Part shown: positions 43,956 through 52,384 of the stretch, piece by piece
Layout of the letters: each line of letters starts with the position of its first letter
Position numbering within the stretch: position 1 is the first letter of the stretch
Source: CAYYFX01 sp964571855
GTDB lineage: Bacteria; ARS69
Assembly: GCA_964571855.1 (NCBI GenBank)
Contig: CAZNDO010000011.1
Location: 1 to 64,000, forward strand
Length of the DNA stretch: 64,000 nucleotides
Reading direction: 5' to 3'
Made by a program: the position numbers and the translations under genes
The notes under the pieces: model-generated
Database searches by the model: none
What the model saw: only the letters and a program-made list of their open reading frames with translations
Told to the model about the DNA's origin: nothing

Positions 43956-44047
43956 GACTCTACGTGGAGCGGCCCCGGCCGCGGCTCACAGGCCTTGTTG
44001 GCGCGACGTGTGAGCGACCGCGTCTCGCTGTCGCCGCCGCAGCGTGA

Positions 44048-44812
44048 TCATCCCCCCGCGCCGATTCCCGCGAGGCCGGTGAGGGAGGCGCGGAGGACTT
44101 CGGAGGCGGTTCCGGCGAGCGTGACCAGGGTCCAGACCGGGAGCGTGACGGCCAGCGCGCGGCGGGTGGGGGACGCGGTCATCTCGGCGAGGCCCACGGT
44201 CCAGAGCGCGACGGACCAGATCGTGAACGGCGTGAGGCGGTCCAGCAGCGCGCCGAGCCAGCCGGTTCCCGCGTGCGGGAAGAGGGCGGCCAGGCTGGTG
44301 GCCGTGGTGAGGTGAGGCACCAGGTCCGGCCCCAGCTCGGGGCCGGCGGTCCACGTGACCCACAGGTCCACCGCGCGACCCAGCACGTCCGGGAGCCCGG
44401 CGCAGGCCACCACGCACATCGTGGTGCGCAGCGCCGCCCGCGGCAGCAGGAACGTGCCGAGCGACCAGAGCAGCACGGCCAGCACGCCCCAGCGGAGCAG
44501 CAGCGCGAACGGGGAGGCCAGCACCGCGACCAGCTTCATGCCCTCCAGCTGCGCGGCCACCGCGGCAGTGAGTTCCGGGTCGTCCACGCGATCCAGCAGG
44601 TGCACGGAGGCGCGCTGCGCGATGGAGATCACGAACACGTTCAGCACCATGGTGGGCAGCGCGACCAGCAGCCACGGGGCGAGCAGCGGCCGGCGCTCGG
44701 CGAGCCGGCGGTAGGCTTCCCGCGGGGAGAGGAGGACGGCCAGCGCGTCGGCGAAGTCCGCCGGCCATCCCCTCCGCGCCGCGGCGGGCGCCGCCGCGGC
44801 GGTGGTCACCAC
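44048..44812 (-). CDS. YIP1-like multi-pass membrane protein
   Basis: 254 residues from GTG 44812, inside the 3' end of the upstream small gene. The soluble N-terminus contains FADALAVLLSPREAYRRLAE, the kind of segment that precedes the membrane part of bacterial YIP1/DUF1282 proteins. Five or six hydrophobic segments follow (about 40-62, 95-120, 125-145, 190-212, 218-238). No transport or catalytic motif is visible. It is translationally coupled to a 57-residue protein, with a 70-residue secreted-type protein further upstream. Function unknown. Confidence 0.65.
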   Translation of the reverse strand: MVTTAAAAPAAARRGWPADFADALAVLLSPREAYRRLAERRPLLAPWLLVALPTMVLNVFVISIAQRASVHLLDRVDDPELTAAVAAQLEGMKLVAVLASPFALLLRWGVLAVLLWSLGTFLLPRAALRTTMCVVACAGLPDVLGRAVDLWVTWTAGPELGPDLVPHLTTATSLAALFPHAGTGWLGALLDRLTPFTIWSVALWTVGLAEMTASPTRRALAVTLPVWTLVTLAGTASEVLRASLTGLAGIGAGG

Positions 44813-44979
44813 CCGAAGCCGCAGGCGAGCCCGCCGCCGATGGCGCCGATGACCACGCCCTCCACCTGACCGCTCACGAGGGACGCGAACTTCACGGCCT
44901 GGAACAACCCGCAGAGGAAGCTCATCCCGCCCCAGGGCGGCGACGCGGCGACGTGCGCGAGCACGACGGATGCGATCAC
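44806..44979 (-). CDS. Very small hydrophobic protein (57 aa)
   Basis: From GTG 44979, preceded by AAAGGAGA. 57 residues, mostly hydrophobic, ending with a Gly-rich helix-like stretch (EGVVIGAIGGGLACGFGW). Two Cys residues (positions 23 and 53). Its last bases overlap the GTG of the YIP1-like gene. No family recognised. The Gly-zipper pattern would suit membrane insertion; a bacteriocin-like, holin-like or small-subunit role is only speculation. Confidence 0.5.
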   Translation of the reverse strand: MIASVVLAHVAASPPWGGMSFLCGLFQAVKFASLVSGQVEGVVIGAIGGGLACGFGW

Positions 44980-45010
44980 GGCGACTCTCCTTTCGTCCGG
45001 CGCGCCCGCG

Positions 45011-45223
45011 TCAGCGGAAGCAGCCGTGGTTGTAGGCACCGATCGTGAGCCCGAGAGCGCCCACGACGTTTCCTCCGGCCAGCGCGGCGCCGGCGAGCGC
45101 ACCGTAGGCCAGGCAGACCCAGTGGACTCCCCCGACCGGGGGCGCGGGATCCGGCGCCGGTGCGGACGGCAACAGCACGAAGCCGGCGAGCACCAGCGCG
45201 GCGAGCAGCGAACGCGGATTCAC
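45011..45223 (-). CDS. Small secreted-type Gly/Ala-rich protein (70 aa)
   Basis: From GTG 45223 with GGAGGT 4 bases upstream. Residues 1-22 look like a Sec signal (MNPRSLLAALVLAGFVLLPS), then a short Pro-rich linker. The mature part (WVCLAYGALAGAALAGGNVV...TIGAYNHGCFR) has GxxxG-like spacing and two Cys that could pair. It lies 31 bp upstream of the 57-residue gene. The size and composition resemble class II bacteriocins or small membrane-active peptides, but no leader-peptidase site or transporter gene is seen. Confidence 0.5.
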   Translation of the reverse strand: MNPRSLLAALVLAGFVLLPSAPAPDPAPPVGGVHWVCLAYGALAGAALAGGNVVGALGLTIGAYNHGCFR

Positions 45224-45546
45224 GGGACCTCCGTTCCGGGAGGGGTGGACACGAGCCGGGCGGACCTCGACCCCGTCGGCCTCGAGCGAGTCCTGGGGTT
45301 CCGTGAGCGGGCTCGACGCCCGCCGCGGCTCGCTCGCGTCCCTCGCAATCGGCGTGCCGCGACGGATCGTCGCGCGGGGCCCCTCCGCGCGGTTCTCCGG
45401 CGCTCGCCCGCGCGCGCCGTCGCCGTGCGGGGACGCTGCCGTCGCCGCCGGTTGTCACCGCACGTCGTGCGAGGCGGATCGGATCCGACGCACTTCTTGA
45501 CGTCGCTCCCGCGCTCCGAAAGACTCGCTGCCCCGGAGGGTTCCCC
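45224..45546. other. Divergent non-coding region between the small-protein operon and the sulfatase
   Basis: 323 bp without a supported gene. Near the right end TTGACG (45497-45502) and AAGACT (45520-45525), separated by 17 bp, form a weak promoter about 21 bp before the sulfatase ATG, which is preceded by CGGAGGG. The left part should hold the promoter of the small-protein operon, but no good match was found. Confidence 0.4.
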
Positions 45547-47508
45547 ATGTCGCCGTTCCCGCGCGCATCGCTCATCGCGCACGGCATCCGCAGCGCCGCG
45601 CTCGCCGCCGTCCTCGCCGGCCTCGCGGACGCGTGGACCACGGCGCACGCGTTCTTCGATCGCGCGCTGCCGCTGGTCTCGGTGGCGGCATGGGCCATCG
45701 TGGCGCTGCCGGCCGGCGCGCTCGGCGGGCTGGCCGCGTTCGCGCTCGCGGGCAGCGGCCCCGGCGCACGCCCCGCGCCGGCCACCGCGGCGGGTTTCCT
45801 CACCGCGGCGGCGCTCGTGCTGCCGGCCTGGATCCTCCTCCTGGTCCACGCGAACGTGGTCTGGCTGGCGGAGGACGCGGGCAGGGACGCGCTGCTCGTG
45901 GATGCGTTCACCGGCGTCGTCGCGCTGCTGCTCGTGCTCGCGCTGGGCGCGCTCCTCGCCCGCGCGTTCGCGCGCGGCGGTTTCGCCCGCACCCTGCTCG
46001 CCACGTGGCGCGGCGCCGGCGCCGTCTCCGCCGTGGCGCTCGCCGTCGGCTTCGCCGCCTGGCGCGGCGGCGTGGGCGCGGTCGGCCCGCCGGACGCCAC
46101 GCCGCCGGCCTCCGCCCCGGATGTCGTCCTGCTCCTGATCGACACGCTGCGCCGCGACAACCTCTCCGCGCAGGGGTACGCGCGCGAGACGAGCCCGGTC
46201 CTGGACGAGCTGGCGCGGCGCGGCGCGCGCTTCCCGTCCTTCCGGAGCCAGAGCTGCTACACGAAGCCCTCCGTGGCGTCTCTGTTCACGTCGCGGCTGC
46301 CGTCGGGCCATCGCGTGGGACACCTGACCACGGTCCTCGGCCAGGCGCAGACGACCCTGGCCGAGCGCTTCCACGAGGCGGGCTGGCGCACGGCCATCTT
46401 CTGCGCGAATACCATCGTGGGACCGGAGTTCGGGTTCGCGCAGGGCGCGGAGCTGTTCCGCACGCTGCCCACCGAGCTCGTTCCCCGCACGAAGCTCGGG
46501 TACGCGCTCTTCCGTCTCGCGGAAGGGGACCGGCGCATCGCGCCCGTCACGGCGCTCCGCGGCGCGCTCTCGCGCGCGGAGCAGGCGCTGCTCGGACGCC
46601 GCGGCGCGGAGACGCTGTCATTGAGCGCGGCGGAGATCGTGCGCGACTACTCCGCGTGGCGCGCGAAGCAGGGCGACGATCCGTGCTTCGCGTACCTGCA
46701 CGTGATGGAGCCGCACGCGCCGTACGAGCCGCCGGCCGACGCGGCGCGGGAGTTCGCTCCGTCCGGCGAGCCGATGTACGCGCACCCGCCCGCGGCCATC
46801 GCCGGCTTCCCGCCCTTCGCGCGGGGCGACTCCCTCGCGCCGGATCGCGTGGCCGGTCTCCTGCGCGCCTACGACGCGGAGATCCTCGCGGTGGACCGCG
46901 ACCTCGGCGCGCTCCTGGACGCGATCGCGGCGTCCGGCCGCCCCACGATCGTGGCCGTCACGTCCGACCATGGCGAGGAGTTCTTCGAGCACGGCGGCTG
47001 GCGCCACGGGCAGTCGCTGCACGCGGAGATGCTGGACGTCCCCTTCGTGCTCGCGGGACCCGGCGTGCCCGCGGGGATCACGCCCGACGGCGGGCAGCTC
47101 GTGGACATCGGGCCCACGCTGCTGGAGCTGGCCGGGATCGCGCCGCCGGCGGATCTCCCGGGGCGTTCGCTCGTCCCGGCGTTCGCGGCGCCGGCGGACC
47201 CGGAGCGCGAGCACGTCGCGGAGATCGTGTACGGGGACGCCTACTGGTCCCGCTCGCTCCAGCGCGGCCGGCTCAAGGTGATCGAGAGCAGGCTCGGCGC
47301 GCGGGAGGCGCTGCAGCTTTTCGACGTGGGCGCGGATCCGGGGGAACTGCACGATCTCGCGGGGGCCGAGCCGGCCATCGCGGAGGCGATGCGCGCTCGC
47401 CTCGCGGAGATCACCGAGGCGGAGGCCAGCGGCGCCCCGCCCGGGGAGACCGCGGAGTTCGATCCGGTCACGCGCGAGCGGCTCCGCGCCCTGGGGTACG
47501 TGCAGTAG
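45547..47508 (+). CDS. Membrane-anchored sulfatase/phosphatase-fold enzyme
   Basis: 653 residues. Four or five N-terminal membrane helices (about 10-30, 40-60, 76-102, 114-137, 150-168), then an alkaline-phosphatase-superfamily domain from ~198 (VVLLLIDTLRRDNLSAQGY). The nucleophile region is CYTKPSVASLFTS, lacking the CxPxR formylglycine site of true sulfatases and fitting a Thr nucleophile as in LtaS/phosphoethanolamine-transferase-type enzymes. Metal ligands are seen in TSDHGEEFFEHGGWRHG. It probably acts on surface phospho- or sulfo-groups facing the periplasm. Its last 41 bp overlap the convergent mocR-like gene. Confidence 0.82.
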   Translation: MSPFPRASLIAHGIRSAALAAVLAGLADAWTTAHAFFDRALPLVSVAAWAIVALPAGALGGLAAFALAGSGPGARPAPATAAGFLTAAALVLPAWILLLVHANVVWLAEDAGRDALLVDAFTGVVALLLVLALGALLARAFARGGFARTLLATWRGAGAVSAVALAVGFAAWRGGVGAVGPPDATPPASAPDVVLLLIDTLRRDNLSAQGYARETSPVLDELARRGARFPSFRSQSCYTKPSVASLFTSRLPSGHRVGHLTTVLGQAQTTLAERFHEAGWRTAIFCANTIVGPEFGFAQGAELFRTLPTELVPRTKLGYALFRLAEGDRRIAPVTALRGALSRAEQALLGRRGAETLSLSAAEIVRDYSAWRAKQGDDPCFAYLHVMEPHAPYEPPADAAREFAPSGEPMYAHPPAAIAGFPPFARGDSLAPDRVAGLLRAYDAEILAVDRDLGALLDAIAASGRPTIVAVTSDHGEEFFEHGGWRHGQSLHAEMLDVPFVLAGPGVPAGITPDGGQLVDIGPTLLELAGIAPPADLPGRSLVPAFAAPADPEREHVAEIVYGDAYWSRSLQRGRLKVIESRLGAREALQLFDVGADPGELHDLAGAEPAIAEAMRARLAEITEAEASGAPPGETAEFDPVTRERLRALGYVQ

Positions 47509-48922
47509 TCCGCGCGTCCACGATCTCGCCGAGCAGCCGGATCCCCTCCAGCAGATCGCCTTCCTCGTGCCGCGTGAGATCGAGCACCAGGAAGTCCGGC
47601 GTGGCGCCGGGGCGCCCGCAGGCGCGCGCGTCCAGCACGTGCAGGTCGCGCGCCGCGGCCGCGCGGGACAGCTCGCCCGAGCTCGCGCCGTCCGGGAGCA
47701 TGACGAGCGCCGTCTCCGCGCCCGCCGAGAACATCGGCTCGCCGCACGCCGGCAGCCGGCGGCGGATCGTGCGCCGCACGGACGCGAGCAGGAGCCGCCG
47801 CCGCTCGCGCAGCGCCCGGTGCGCCCGCGCCCGCCCGGGCCACTCCAGCGCCGCTCCCAGTACCCGCTGCGTGAGCCGGTCCGGCGCGGCGCCCGCGCTT
47901 CCCGGTCCCGTGCGCAGCCGTTCCAGCGCCTTCGCTCCGAACGCGCCGAGCGCCGCGCGGTGCTCGCCGCCGATCTCGTCCTCCAGGTCGAACCAAGCGA
48001 ATACCCGCCCCGGCGCGTCCAGCGCGGCCAGGGGCGGCGGCACGGGCGGCTCCAGGCGGTCCACGCCCGTGAGGTCCTCCGCCACCGGGACCCCCAGCTC
48101 CCGCGCCAGATCCAGCAGCGCCCGGCGCCGCACGAGGTCCGGCCCGCCGCCGGGCAACCGAGAGCACCCCGTGGCGGCCAGCAGCAGCCGGGCGCTCCCC
48201 CGGGCGGCCGCCTCGGCCGCTTCCAGGTCCTCGCCGAGGATCACGGCGCCGGCCATCCGCCGCTCCAGCACCGGCAGCAGCTTCGGATCCACCGGCGGCT
48301 CCACCAGGACCGTCCCCCCGGCGGGCACGAAGAGGTCCAGGAGGCGCGCCAGGGCGTCCGCGGCGTCCCGGAAGACCCCCACGTCGTCCGCGTCCCGCAG
48401 CACCCCGCAGCGGGCGAAGTGGGCGGCCCCCGCGCGCCGCAGGGCCGGCTCCCCGAGCGGGGGCGGGGCGGTGAAGATCGGCCCGCCGGCGGCCAGCGCG
48501 GCGCCGTGGAGCCGCCGCAGGGCGTCGGGCGGGAAGTGCCGGAGCCGCGGTCCGTTCCCGGCCAGATCGACGGCGGCGCCCTCCCGGGTCCCCGGAGGCG
48601 ACCAGGCGGACGCCGGCAGCGGGTCCCGGGCCCGGGCGGCCCGGAAGGGGAGGTCCAGCTCCGCGGGCTCCGGGAGCGAGGCGCGCACCACGACGCCCTT
48701 GCCGGCCCGCGCGGCCACCAGCCGGCGCGCCGCCAACTCCGCGTACGCCGCGTCCACCGTCTTCCGGTTGACGTCCAGCCCGCGCGCCAGCGCCCGCGCC
48801 GCGGGCAGTCCGGCGCCGGCCCGGAGATGGCCGCGCCGGATCAGCTCTTCAAGGTAGCTCGCGATCTGCCGAGAAATGGCCACGGAGGAATCGCGATCCA
48901 ACGGAATCAGCATGGCGCCCAT
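47468..48922 (-). CDS. MocR-type GntR/aminotransferase-fold transcription regulator, degenerate PLP site
   Basis: 484 residues from ATG 48922 (a second ATG lies 9 bp on). Residues ~8-75 are a GntR winged helix: VAISRQIASYLEELIRRGHL then AGLPAARALARGLDVNRKTV. Residues ~110-480 follow the fold-type I aminotransferase layout of MocR regulators (RLRHFPPDALRRL early; VPVAEDLTG where the PLP Asp region falls). The segment that normally carries SK-x-L-x-P reads VFAWFDLEDEIGGEHRAAL, so the Schiff-base Lys appears absent. It may bind a ligand without PLP. Divergent from glnA, 175 bp away, making nitrogen genes a plausible target. Convergent overlap with the sulfatase gene. Confidence 0.8.
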   Translation of the reverse strand: MGAMLIPLDRDSSVAISRQIASYLEELIRRGHLRAGAGLPAARALARGLDVNRKTVDAAYAELAARRLVAARAGKGVVVRASLPEPAELDLPFRAARARDPLPASAWSPPGTREGAAVDLAGNGPRLRHFPPDALRRLHGAALAAGGPIFTAPPPLGEPALRRAGAAHFARCGVLRDADDVGVFRDAADALARLLDLFVPAGGTVLVEPPVDPKLLPVLERRMAGAVILGEDLEAAEAAARGSARLLLAATGCSRLPGGGPDLVRRRALLDLARELGVPVAEDLTGVDRLEPPVPPPLAALDAPGRVFAWFDLEDEIGGEHRAALGAFGAKALERLRTGPGSAGAAPDRLTQRVLGAALEWPGRARAHRALRERRRLLLASVRRTIRRRLPACGEPMFSAGAETALVMLPDGASSGELSRAAAARDLHVLDARACGRPGATPDFLVLDLTRHEEGDLLEGIRLLGEIVDARTTARTPGRGAARA

Positions 48923-49003
48923 TGAACCCCCGGCGGCGCGGGATCCGCAAGCGCCACGGACGGCCCCGGAGCGCCCGCCCAGGATCGCCGCGCCTCCCGA
49001 CGC

Positions 49004-49033
49004 TTGACGCACGCGCCCGAAGACGAGTAAATC
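49004..49033 (+). promoter_or_regulatory. Candidate promoter for glnA
   Basis: TTGACG at 49004-49009 with GTAAAT at 17 bp or TAAATC at 18 bp, in the 175-bp divergent region between the MocR-type gene and glnA. Confidence 0.35.
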
Positions 49034-49097
49034 CGCCATTCCGCCCCGTCGCGGAAAGGCCCGGAGCACCCTTTTCCCCCGGCCCGGCGAGGACCCC

Positions 49098-50486
49098 ATG
49101 GCCAAGACCAAGGAAGGCGACGCCCGCATGACCGCATCCCCGACGAGTCTCGATCAGATCCGCGCGGAGTGCACCAAGCGCGAGGTCCGCTACATCCAGC
49201 TCCAGTTCGTCGACGTCCTCGGGGTGCCGAAGTGCGTGGAGCTCCCGCTGAGCCAGCTCGAGAAGGCGTACAACAACGAGATCATGTTCGACGGCTCGTC
49301 GATCGACGGCTTCACCCGCATCAACGAGTCCGACATGGCGCTGTATCCGGACTGGAACACGCGCTTCTTCGAGTCGTCCCCGGACGGCGCGGGCGCGGTG
49401 CTGCGCGTGATCTCGGACGTCTACACGGACAAGATGGGCGCGGAGGGCGCGCGTCCGTTTCCCGGGGACCCGCGCAACAACCTGAAGCAGTACATGGCCC
49501 GCGTCCGCTCGGACCTGGGCTGGGACTACGTGACCGGCTGCGAGGCGGAGTTCTTCCTGTTCGACGCGGAGGCCCTGAAGGAGGGGCGCCTCGTCACGCA
49601 CGACGACGGCGGCTACTTCGACGTGGACCCCGTGGACCGCGGCGTCCTCGTCCGCCGGGAGATCGTGAACGTGCTGCAGCAGTTCGGCTTCGAGATCGAG
49701 GCGCTGCACCACGAGGTGGCGGCCGGGCAGCACGAGATCGACTTCCGGTACGCGGACGCGCTGCACACGGCGGACAACCTGCTGAAGTTCAAGTCCCTCA
49801 TCAAGTCCGTGGCGCGGGACTACGGCCTGCAGGCCACGTTCATGCCGAAGCCCAAGGCGGGCATCAACGGCAGCGGCATGCACACGCACATCTCGATCTG
49901 GAAGGACGGCTCCAACATCTTCCGGGACGACGCGTCGAAGACGCACGGCCTGTCGAAGACGTGCCTGCACTTCATCGCCGGCGTGATGAAGCACGCGCCC
50001 GCCATCACGGCGTTCGGGAACCCGCTGGTGAACAGCTACAAGCGGCTCGTGCCCGGGTACGAGGCGCCCACGGTGATCGCGTACAGCCTGGCGAACCGCA
50101 GCCCGATGATCCGCGTGCCCAAGGCCACCGGGAACTCGAAGCGGATCGAGGTCCGCTCGCCGGATCCGGCCGCGAACCCCTACCTGCTGTTCACCGCGCT
50201 GCTGGCCGCGGGCGTGGACGGCGTGAAGAACGAGCTGCCCGCGCCGCCGCCGGTGACGGAGAACGTGTACCAGCAGAGCGCGGAGTGGCGCGCGGAGCGG
50301 AACATCATCGAGCTGCCGGGCTCGCTCGAGGCGGCGCTGGACTGCCTGGAGGCGGATCCGGTCATCCGCGGCGTGTTCTCGGACCACACGATCGAGCACT
50401 ACATCTCCTCCAAGCGCGAGGAGATCGCGGAGTACAAGATGCAGGTGCACGCGTGGGAGCTGGACCGGTACCTGGTCCAGTTCTAG
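49098..50486 (+). CDS. glnA: Glutamine synthetase type I (GSI-alpha)
   Basis: 462 residues from ATG 49098 after GAGGA; an internal ATG 30 bp on would give 452. Family marks: FVDVLGVPK, MFDGSSIDGF, the first metal site region CEAEFFLF, AGQHEIDFRY, NGSGMHTHISIW and NRSPMIRVP. The position of the adenylylated Tyr in GSI-beta is not recognisable (ENVYQQSAEWRAER instead of NLYDLPPEE), so it belongs to the alpha group, usually regulated by feedback or protein partners. Assimilates ammonia into glutamate. A strong hairpin follows. Confidence 0.95.
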   Translation: MAKTKEGDARMTASPTSLDQIRAECTKREVRYIQLQFVDVLGVPKCVELPLSQLEKAYNNEIMFDGSSIDGFTRINESDMALYPDWNTRFFESSPDGAGAVLRVISDVYTDKMGAEGARPFPGDPRNNLKQYMARVRSDLGWDYVTGCEAEFFLFDAEALKEGRLVTHDDGGYFDVDPVDRGVLVRREIVNVLQQFGFEIEALHHEVAAGQHEIDFRYADALHTADNLLKFKSLIKSVARDYGLQATFMPKPKAGINGSGMHTHISIWKDGSNIFRDDASKTHGLSKTCLHFIAGVMKHAPAITAFGNPLVNSYKRLVPGYEAPTVIAYSLANRSPMIRVPKATGNSKRIEVRSPDPAANPYLLFTALLAAGVDGVKNELPAPPPVTENVYQQSAEWRAERNIIELPGSLEAALDCLEADPVIRGVFSDHTIEHYISSKREEIAEYKMQVHAWELDRYLVQF

Positions 50487-50508
50487 CGCGCCCTGCGCGG
50501 CGAAGGCG

Positions 50509-50542
50509 GACGGCCTCCGGGGACTCCGCCCCGGAGGCCGTC
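50509..50542 (+). terminator. Terminator hairpin after glnA
   Basis: Perfect 14-bp stem (50509-50522 with 50529-50542), 6-nt loop, 22 bp past the glnA stop and followed by GTCGTTTCG. It probably ends the glnA transcript before pruA. Confidence 0.65.
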
Positions 50543-50637
50543 GTCGTTTCGCACCGCCCCCCGCGCGAACGCCCGCAGCCCCGGGCGGGCACCCCGGGCG
50601 TGCGCCGCGCCGCCGGGAAGCGGACGTCCGGCCCACC

Positions 50638-50666
50638 TCGACGCGACGCCCCCGGGCGGGTATCCT
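50638..50666 (+). promoter_or_regulatory. Candidate promoter for pruA operon
   Basis: TCGACG at 50638-50643, 17-bp spacer, TATCCT at 50661-50666, 74 bp before the pruA ATG. Confidence 0.4.
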
Positions 50667-50739
50667 CCCCGCGGTGTGTGCGGTCGTCCGGTCGTCCGCA
50701 TGAGATCCCAAGTCCCCCGGCCCCATCCGAGGTTCCGTC

Positions 50740-52377
50740 ATGTCGAACGGCACGTTCCGCACCCGGCTCCCCGTGAACGAGCCGGTGCTCTCCTATGCAC
50801 CCGGCACGCGCGAGCGCGGCGAGCTGAAGGACGCGGTCCGCCGGCTCGGCTCCCGCACGATCGAGATCCCGCTGGTCATCGGCGGGAAGAAGGTGAAGAC
50901 CGGCCGCACCGGGGACGCCCGCTGCCCGCACGACCACGCGCACCTGCTCGCGCGCTACGAGAAGGCGGGCGCGGCGGAGGTGCAGCAGGCCATCGAGGCG
51001 TCGCAGAAGGCGTGGCCGGAGTGGTCCCGCATGTCCTGGGAGGACCGCGCGGCCATCTTCCTGAAGGCCGCGGATCTCCTGGCCGGGCCGTACCGCCAGG
51101 TTCTGAACGCCGCCACCATGCTCGGCCAGTCGAAGACCTGCCACCAGGCGGAGATCGACGCGGCCTGCGAGCTCATCGACTTCTGGCGCTTCAACGTGCA
51201 CTACATGCAGCAGATCTACGCGGAGCAGCCGGAGAGCCAGCCCGGCATGTGGAACCGCCTGGAGTACCGCCCGCTCGAGGGCTTCGTCTTCGCCGTCACG
51301 CCGTTCAACTTCACGTCGATCGCGGGCAACCTGCCCACGTCGCCGGCCATGATGGGGAACACGGTGCTGTGGAAGCCGGCGTCCTCCGCCGTGTACTCCG
51401 CGTACTACATCCTGGAGATCCTGCACGAGGCGGGGCTGCCGCCGGGCGTCATCAACTTCGTCCCGGGCTCCGGCGGCGAGGTGGGCGACCCCGTGATGGA
51501 CAGCCCGCTGTTCGCCGGCGTGCACTTCACCGGCTCCACCGAGGTGTTCCACGGCGTGTGGAAGCGCATCGGCGCGAACATCGCGAAGTACGCGAACTAC
51601 CCGCGGCTGGTGGGCGAGACCGGCGGCAAGGATTTCATGTTCGCGCACCCGTCCGCGGACCCGAAGGCCTTCGCGGCGTCGCTCGTGCGCGGCGCGTTCG
51701 AGTACCAGGGCCAGAAGTGCAGCGCCGCGTCGCGCGCGTACATCCCGAAGAGCCTGTGGAAGACCGTGAAGGCGGAGCTGCTCGGCCAGGTCGGCGAGAT
51801 CAGGATGGGCGACCCCACGGACTTCGGCAACTTCATGGGCGCCGTGATCGACAAGGGCGCGTTCGAGGACATCTCGGGGTACATCCAGCACGCGAAGCGC
51901 TCCGCGAACGCCACCATCCTGGCCGGCGGCAAGACGGACTCCTCCGAGGGCTGGTTCATCGAGCCCACCGTCGTGGAGACCACGGAACCCGGCTTCAAGC
52001 TCATGCGCGAGGAGATCTTCGGGCCGGTCCTCACGCTGTTCGTGTACGCGGACAAGGACCTGGAGAAGACGCTGGATCTCTGCGACAAGGGCTCGCCGTA
52101 CGCGCTCACCGGCGCCGTGTTCGCGCGGGACCGCGCGGCCATCGTCCACATGGCGGACAAGCTGCGGCACGCGGCCGGGAACTTCTACATCAACGACAAG
52201 CCCACCGGCGCGGTCGTGGGGCAGCAGCCGTTCGGCGGCGGGCGCGCGTCCGGCACGAACGACAAGGCGGGGAGCGTGCTGAACCTGCAGCGCTGGGTCA
52301 CGCCGCGCGCCATCAAGGAGCTGTTCGTGCCGCCGCGGCACTTCGCCTACCCCTTCCTCGCGAAGGACAAGGAGTGA
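50740..52377 (+). CDS. pruA: L-glutamate gamma-semialdehyde (1-pyrroline-5-carboxylate) dehydrogenase
   Basis: 545 residues, typical of the ALDH4-type single-domain enzyme. Diagnostic pieces: MLGQSKTCHQAEIDAACELIDFWRFN (shown in parts: LGQSKTCHQAEID; ELIDFWRFNV), VTPFNFTSIAGNLP, the general-base Glu in VGETGGKDF (near 293), the catalytic Cys in YQGQKCSAASRAY (near 327) and NDKPTGAVVGQQPFGG. It oxidises glutamate semialdehyde to glutamate, the last step of proline and ornithine catabolism, and thus connects to rocD. No proline dehydrogenase gene is in the window. The next gene starts 7 bp later. Confidence 0.95.
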   Translation: MSNGTFRTRLPVNEPVLSYAPGTRERGELKDAVRRLGSRTIEIPLVIGGKKVKTGRTGDARCPHDHAHLLARYEKAGAAEVQQAIEASQKAWPEWSRMSWEDRAAIFLKAADLLAGPYRQVLNAATMLGQSKTCHQAEIDAACELIDFWRFNVHYMQQIYAEQPESQPGMWNRLEYRPLEGFVFAVTPFNFTSIAGNLPTSPAMMGNTVLWKPASSAVYSAYYILEILHEAGLPPGVINFVPGSGGEVGDPVMDSPLFAGVHFTGSTEVFHGVWKRIGANIAKYANYPRLVGETGGKDFMFAHPSADPKAFAASLVRGAFEYQGQKCSAASRAYIPKSLWKTVKAELLGQVGEIRMGDPTDFGNFMGAVIDKGAFEDISGYIQHAKRSANATILAGGKTDSSEGWFIEPTVVETTEPGFKLMREEIFGPVLTLFVYADKDLEKTLDLCDKGSPYALTGAVFARDRAAIVHMADKLRHAAGNFYINDKPTGAVVGQQPFGGGRASGTNDKAGSVLNLQRWVTPRAIKELFVPPRHFAYPFLAKDKE

Positions 52378-52384
52378 GCCGTCC

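Noticed and set aside
43663..44047. Insertion sequence or transposon
   Set aside because: Despite the large inverted repeat there is no transposase, and I could not find a flanking target-site duplication.
43690..44315. Open frames in the large inverted repeat with similar starts on both strands
   Set aside because: The similarity is produced by the inverted repeat itself; no ribosome sites and no plausible protein.
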